A DNA stretch of 9,089 nt, from positions 1 to 9,089 of the forward strand of contig JANTFK010000100.1 of NCBI GenBank assembly GCA_024763595.1, written 5' to 3'. Within the stretch, counting starts at the first letter, position 1, and each line of letters opens with the position of its first letter. Below the pieces are notes generated by a model. That model had not been told where the DNA came from, did no database searches, and saw only the letters and a program-made list of their open reading frames with translations. A program made the position numbers and the translations under genes. Shown piece by piece: positions 7,504 to 9,089 of this stretch. Source of the DNA: Bacteroidales bacterium (GTDB lineage Bacteria; Bacteroidota; Bacteroidia; Bacteroidales; GCA-2748055).

Positions 7504-9075
7504 TTATGTGGCTGAAGTTATTTTTTGCAATGATTCTCTCATCTTACCAATCATGAAATCAATCATCTTCCAGGAAGATATCAAAGGTATTTTCAATAAA
7601 GAGGCAGGTGCACAATTTGCTTTGTATGTCTGCACACTGATGTCTACGCCCTGTTGATCGATATGGTGTGTAAACGCAAGGGCATCATCCGGCGATTTGA
7701 ACACAATCGTGGTTAGATGCCGGACACCCTCCACATTATCAATAATGGTATTGAAATCACTACCCAGTTTCCTGATCTCCTTCTCGTAATAATCTCCGGT
7801 TTTCCGGGTATACTCCTTGTTGTCTTCGGCAAATGCCATGGTAATTAAATAGGCTAATGAAGCCAACTCCTCCTGTCCATTGGTAACCAGGGCGCCAAAC
7901 AGGTTCAGCCGGTCCATCTCCGGGGTAGTCAACAATCTTGATGCGGGGTACTCTCCACCGGGAAAACCTTTTCCTACAACGACAAAATCGGGTTGAAGTC
8001 CATATTCCCTGAACAAAAACAATTCCGGCGACCACATGCACGATTGTATCTCGTCCACCAGAACCGGAATATCATGTGCGTGACAGATTTTGTATGCCTT
8101 TGACAAATATTCTTTAGTAAGCTTTATACCTCCGTAGTTCATCAAAATGATCTCATGAAGAAAGCCAGCCACTTTATATTTTCCGTTGTCAAATGCCTCA
8201 ATTTTTTGCGTGAAGTCATCTTCGTTGTTGATCTCCACCGACTCGACCCTGAAAATTCCGTTTCGCTCCATCAAACTGTAAAACTCAGGCCACATTCCTC
8301 TCATAAACTGAGTCAGTACAGTCGTTCCATGGTAGTTTGCCTCTTTTCCCCCCTCTTGATCGGCCATAACCAGGAATACCGGGATTTTACCCGCATACAT
8401 GGGAGCTTCGTAGGTTTTGTCAAGCCTGTAAAACCGTGTGAGCATCTGCTTCACAGCTGCCTCTACGGCCAGGCTGCCGGTTTCCAGGTTGATGACCCTG
8501 TTGATTACATGTGGAGCGTCCGACTGTAAGACTTTACGCAATCCTTCCGTGTCATCTTTTCCTATTCCGTTTACTGTGCGAATCAGCTCTTCTTCAAGCA
8601 AACGTGTAATGGTACCCCTTGTATTATTATGGGTAGCATTGGGTATGCCCAGTCGCTTTGCCTGTTCAATAAGCCGGTAGCCCGGAAATTGATGACCCAG
8701 TGGTGCATGGTAATGCTCACTCTTTGATACCATATATATCCTTCCATCTTCCCCGATACGCAAAAATCCGTATGCCGATAAAGGAGATTTTACTGTTTTA
8801 GTCGCTTTTTTGAATGCTTCTGTCGTTGCTCCTTCAACAGGATCCCCGAGAGGATCAATCGCCTGCTTTCCGGTATATTCAAGCAATTCATCCAGCCGAC
8901 CGGAAAATTCGTCCGGAAAAAACTCCACCTCCTTTGTTGCTTCAGCCCACAGCTCTTCCTGACGCTCTCCTGTCATAAAAGCCCGTGCAGCACAAACTTC
9001 CTGTAAGTATTGTTCACCAACAATACTGAGCAAAGAGTGTTTTGTGTTCTTTAGTGCAATGCTGTTTCCTTCCAT
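7504..9075 (-). CDS. Class-III PLP-dependent aminotransferase with N-terminal extension
   Basis: A 523-residue cytoplasmic aminotransferase of fold type I, class III (ornithine/4-aminobutyrate/glutamate-semialdehyde group), moving an amino group between an amine or amino acid and a keto acid through pyridoxal phosphate. Core motifs in order: LETGSLAVEAAVK (197-209) for the cofactor phosphate region, YHGTT (248-252), HE (307-308) at the usual catalytic Glu position, VLVDEIQSC (338-346) with Asp341 contacting the PLP pyridine nitrogen, and VVGKGFPGG (366-374) with Lys369 as the Schiff-base lysine; LVTNGQEELAS (396-406) follows. Typical members are about 400-460 residues, so roughly the first 95 residues are extra and unassigned. 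The ATG at 9075 has AGGAA at 9082-9078, but the frame stays open to the window edge, so a start further upstream is possible. The symporter follows after 10 bp. I see all key residues, so it should be active; its substrate cannot be told from sequence. Confidence 0.93.
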   Translation of the reverse strand: MEGNSIALKNTKHSLLSIVGEQYLQEVCAARAFMTGERQEELWAEATKEVEFFPDEFSGRLDELLEYTGKQAIDPLGDPVEGATTEAFKKATKTVKSPLSAYGFLRIGEDGRIYMVSKSEHYHAPLGHQFPGYRLIEQAKRLGIPNATHNNTRGTITRLLEEELIRTVNGIGKDDTEGLRKVLQSDAPHVINRVINLETGSLAVEAAVKQMLTRFYRLDKTYEAPMYAGKIPVFLVMADQEGGKEANYHGTTVLTQFMRGMWPEFYSLMERNGIFRVESVEINNEDDFTQKIEAFDNGKYKVAGFLHEIILMNYGGIKLTKEYLSKAYKICHAHDIPVLVDEIQSCMWSPELFLFREYGLQPDFVVVGKGFPGGEYPASRLLTTPEMDRLNLFGALVTNGQEELASLAYLITMAFAEDNKEYTRKTGDYYEKEIRKLGSDFNTIIDNVEGVRHLTTIVFKSPDDALAFTHHIDQQGVDISVQTYKANCAPASLLKIPLISSWKMIDFMIGKMRESLQKITSAT

Positions 9076-9089
9076 GATTCCTGGATATT

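Larger units (their letters stand above)
1..9075 (-). other. Candidate operon of six co-directional genes
   Basis: Six genes run in one direction with gaps of 10, 48, 26, 62 and 18 bp and no intervening terminator-like hairpin or opposing gene. Order: aminotransferase, Na+ symporter, esterase-like lipoprotein, Tat TIM barrel, UroD-like protein, S9 peptidase lipoprotein. The tightest link is aminotransferase-symporter; the 48 and 62 bp gaps are where an internal promoter could lie. The unit may extend beyond both window edges. Cotranscription is inferred from spacing only. Confidence 0.55.

Overview
The window is a compact bacterial gene block with all six genes on the minus strand, so it reads right to left. 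The organism is most likely a member of the Bacteroidota, or a relative with a similar secretion style. I infer this from two lipoproteins with short Cys-anchored signal peptides, a Tat-signal TIM-barrel protein, weak Shine-Dalgarno sequences before most starts, and the mix of secreted hydrolase, Na+/solute symporter and UroD-like protein. No rRNA, tRNA, CRISPR array, insertion sequence or clear rho-independent terminator was seen. No plus-strand ORF looks real.

In transcription order: (1) 9075-7504, a class-III PLP aminotransferase with an N-terminal extension; (2) 7493-5781, a 14-helix sodium:solute symporter of the SSS/SLC5 family, 10 bp downstream; (3) 5732-3717, a secreted lipoprotein with an intact esterase-like alpha/beta-hydrolase domain followed by a second hydrolase domain whose catalytic residues are degenerate; (4) 3690-2800, a Tat-exported sugar-isomerase-like TIM barrel; (5) 2737-1511, a uroporphyrinogen-decarboxylase-superfamily protein of the cobamide/methyltransferase type; (6) 1492 to the left edge, a prolyl-oligopeptidase (S9) lipoprotein cut off one base into the codon after residue 497, just before its expected nucleophile motif. 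The gaps are 10, 48, 26, 62 and 18 bp, which fits one transcript or two adjacent ones.

Functionally the block looks like a small scavenging locus. A periplasmic or surface esterase and peptidase release material, the symporter brings in a small solute, and the aminotransferase and the UroD-like protein work in the cytoplasm on amino or methyl groups. The substrate cannot be named from sequence, and there is no SusC/SusD pair, glycoside hydrolase or regulator in view. Base composition by eye drops from about half G+C in the four left-hand genes to roughly 40-45% in the symporter and aminotransferase. The change falls at the A/T-rich 48-bp gap around 5733-5780, so the locus may be a joining of two modules.

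The observations most worth following are the hydrolase/pseudo-hydrolase tandem, the Cys-to-His change at the presumed third metal ligand of the UroD-like protein, and the altered sugar-contact positions in the symporter. No clearly new defence, mobile or RNA system is visible.
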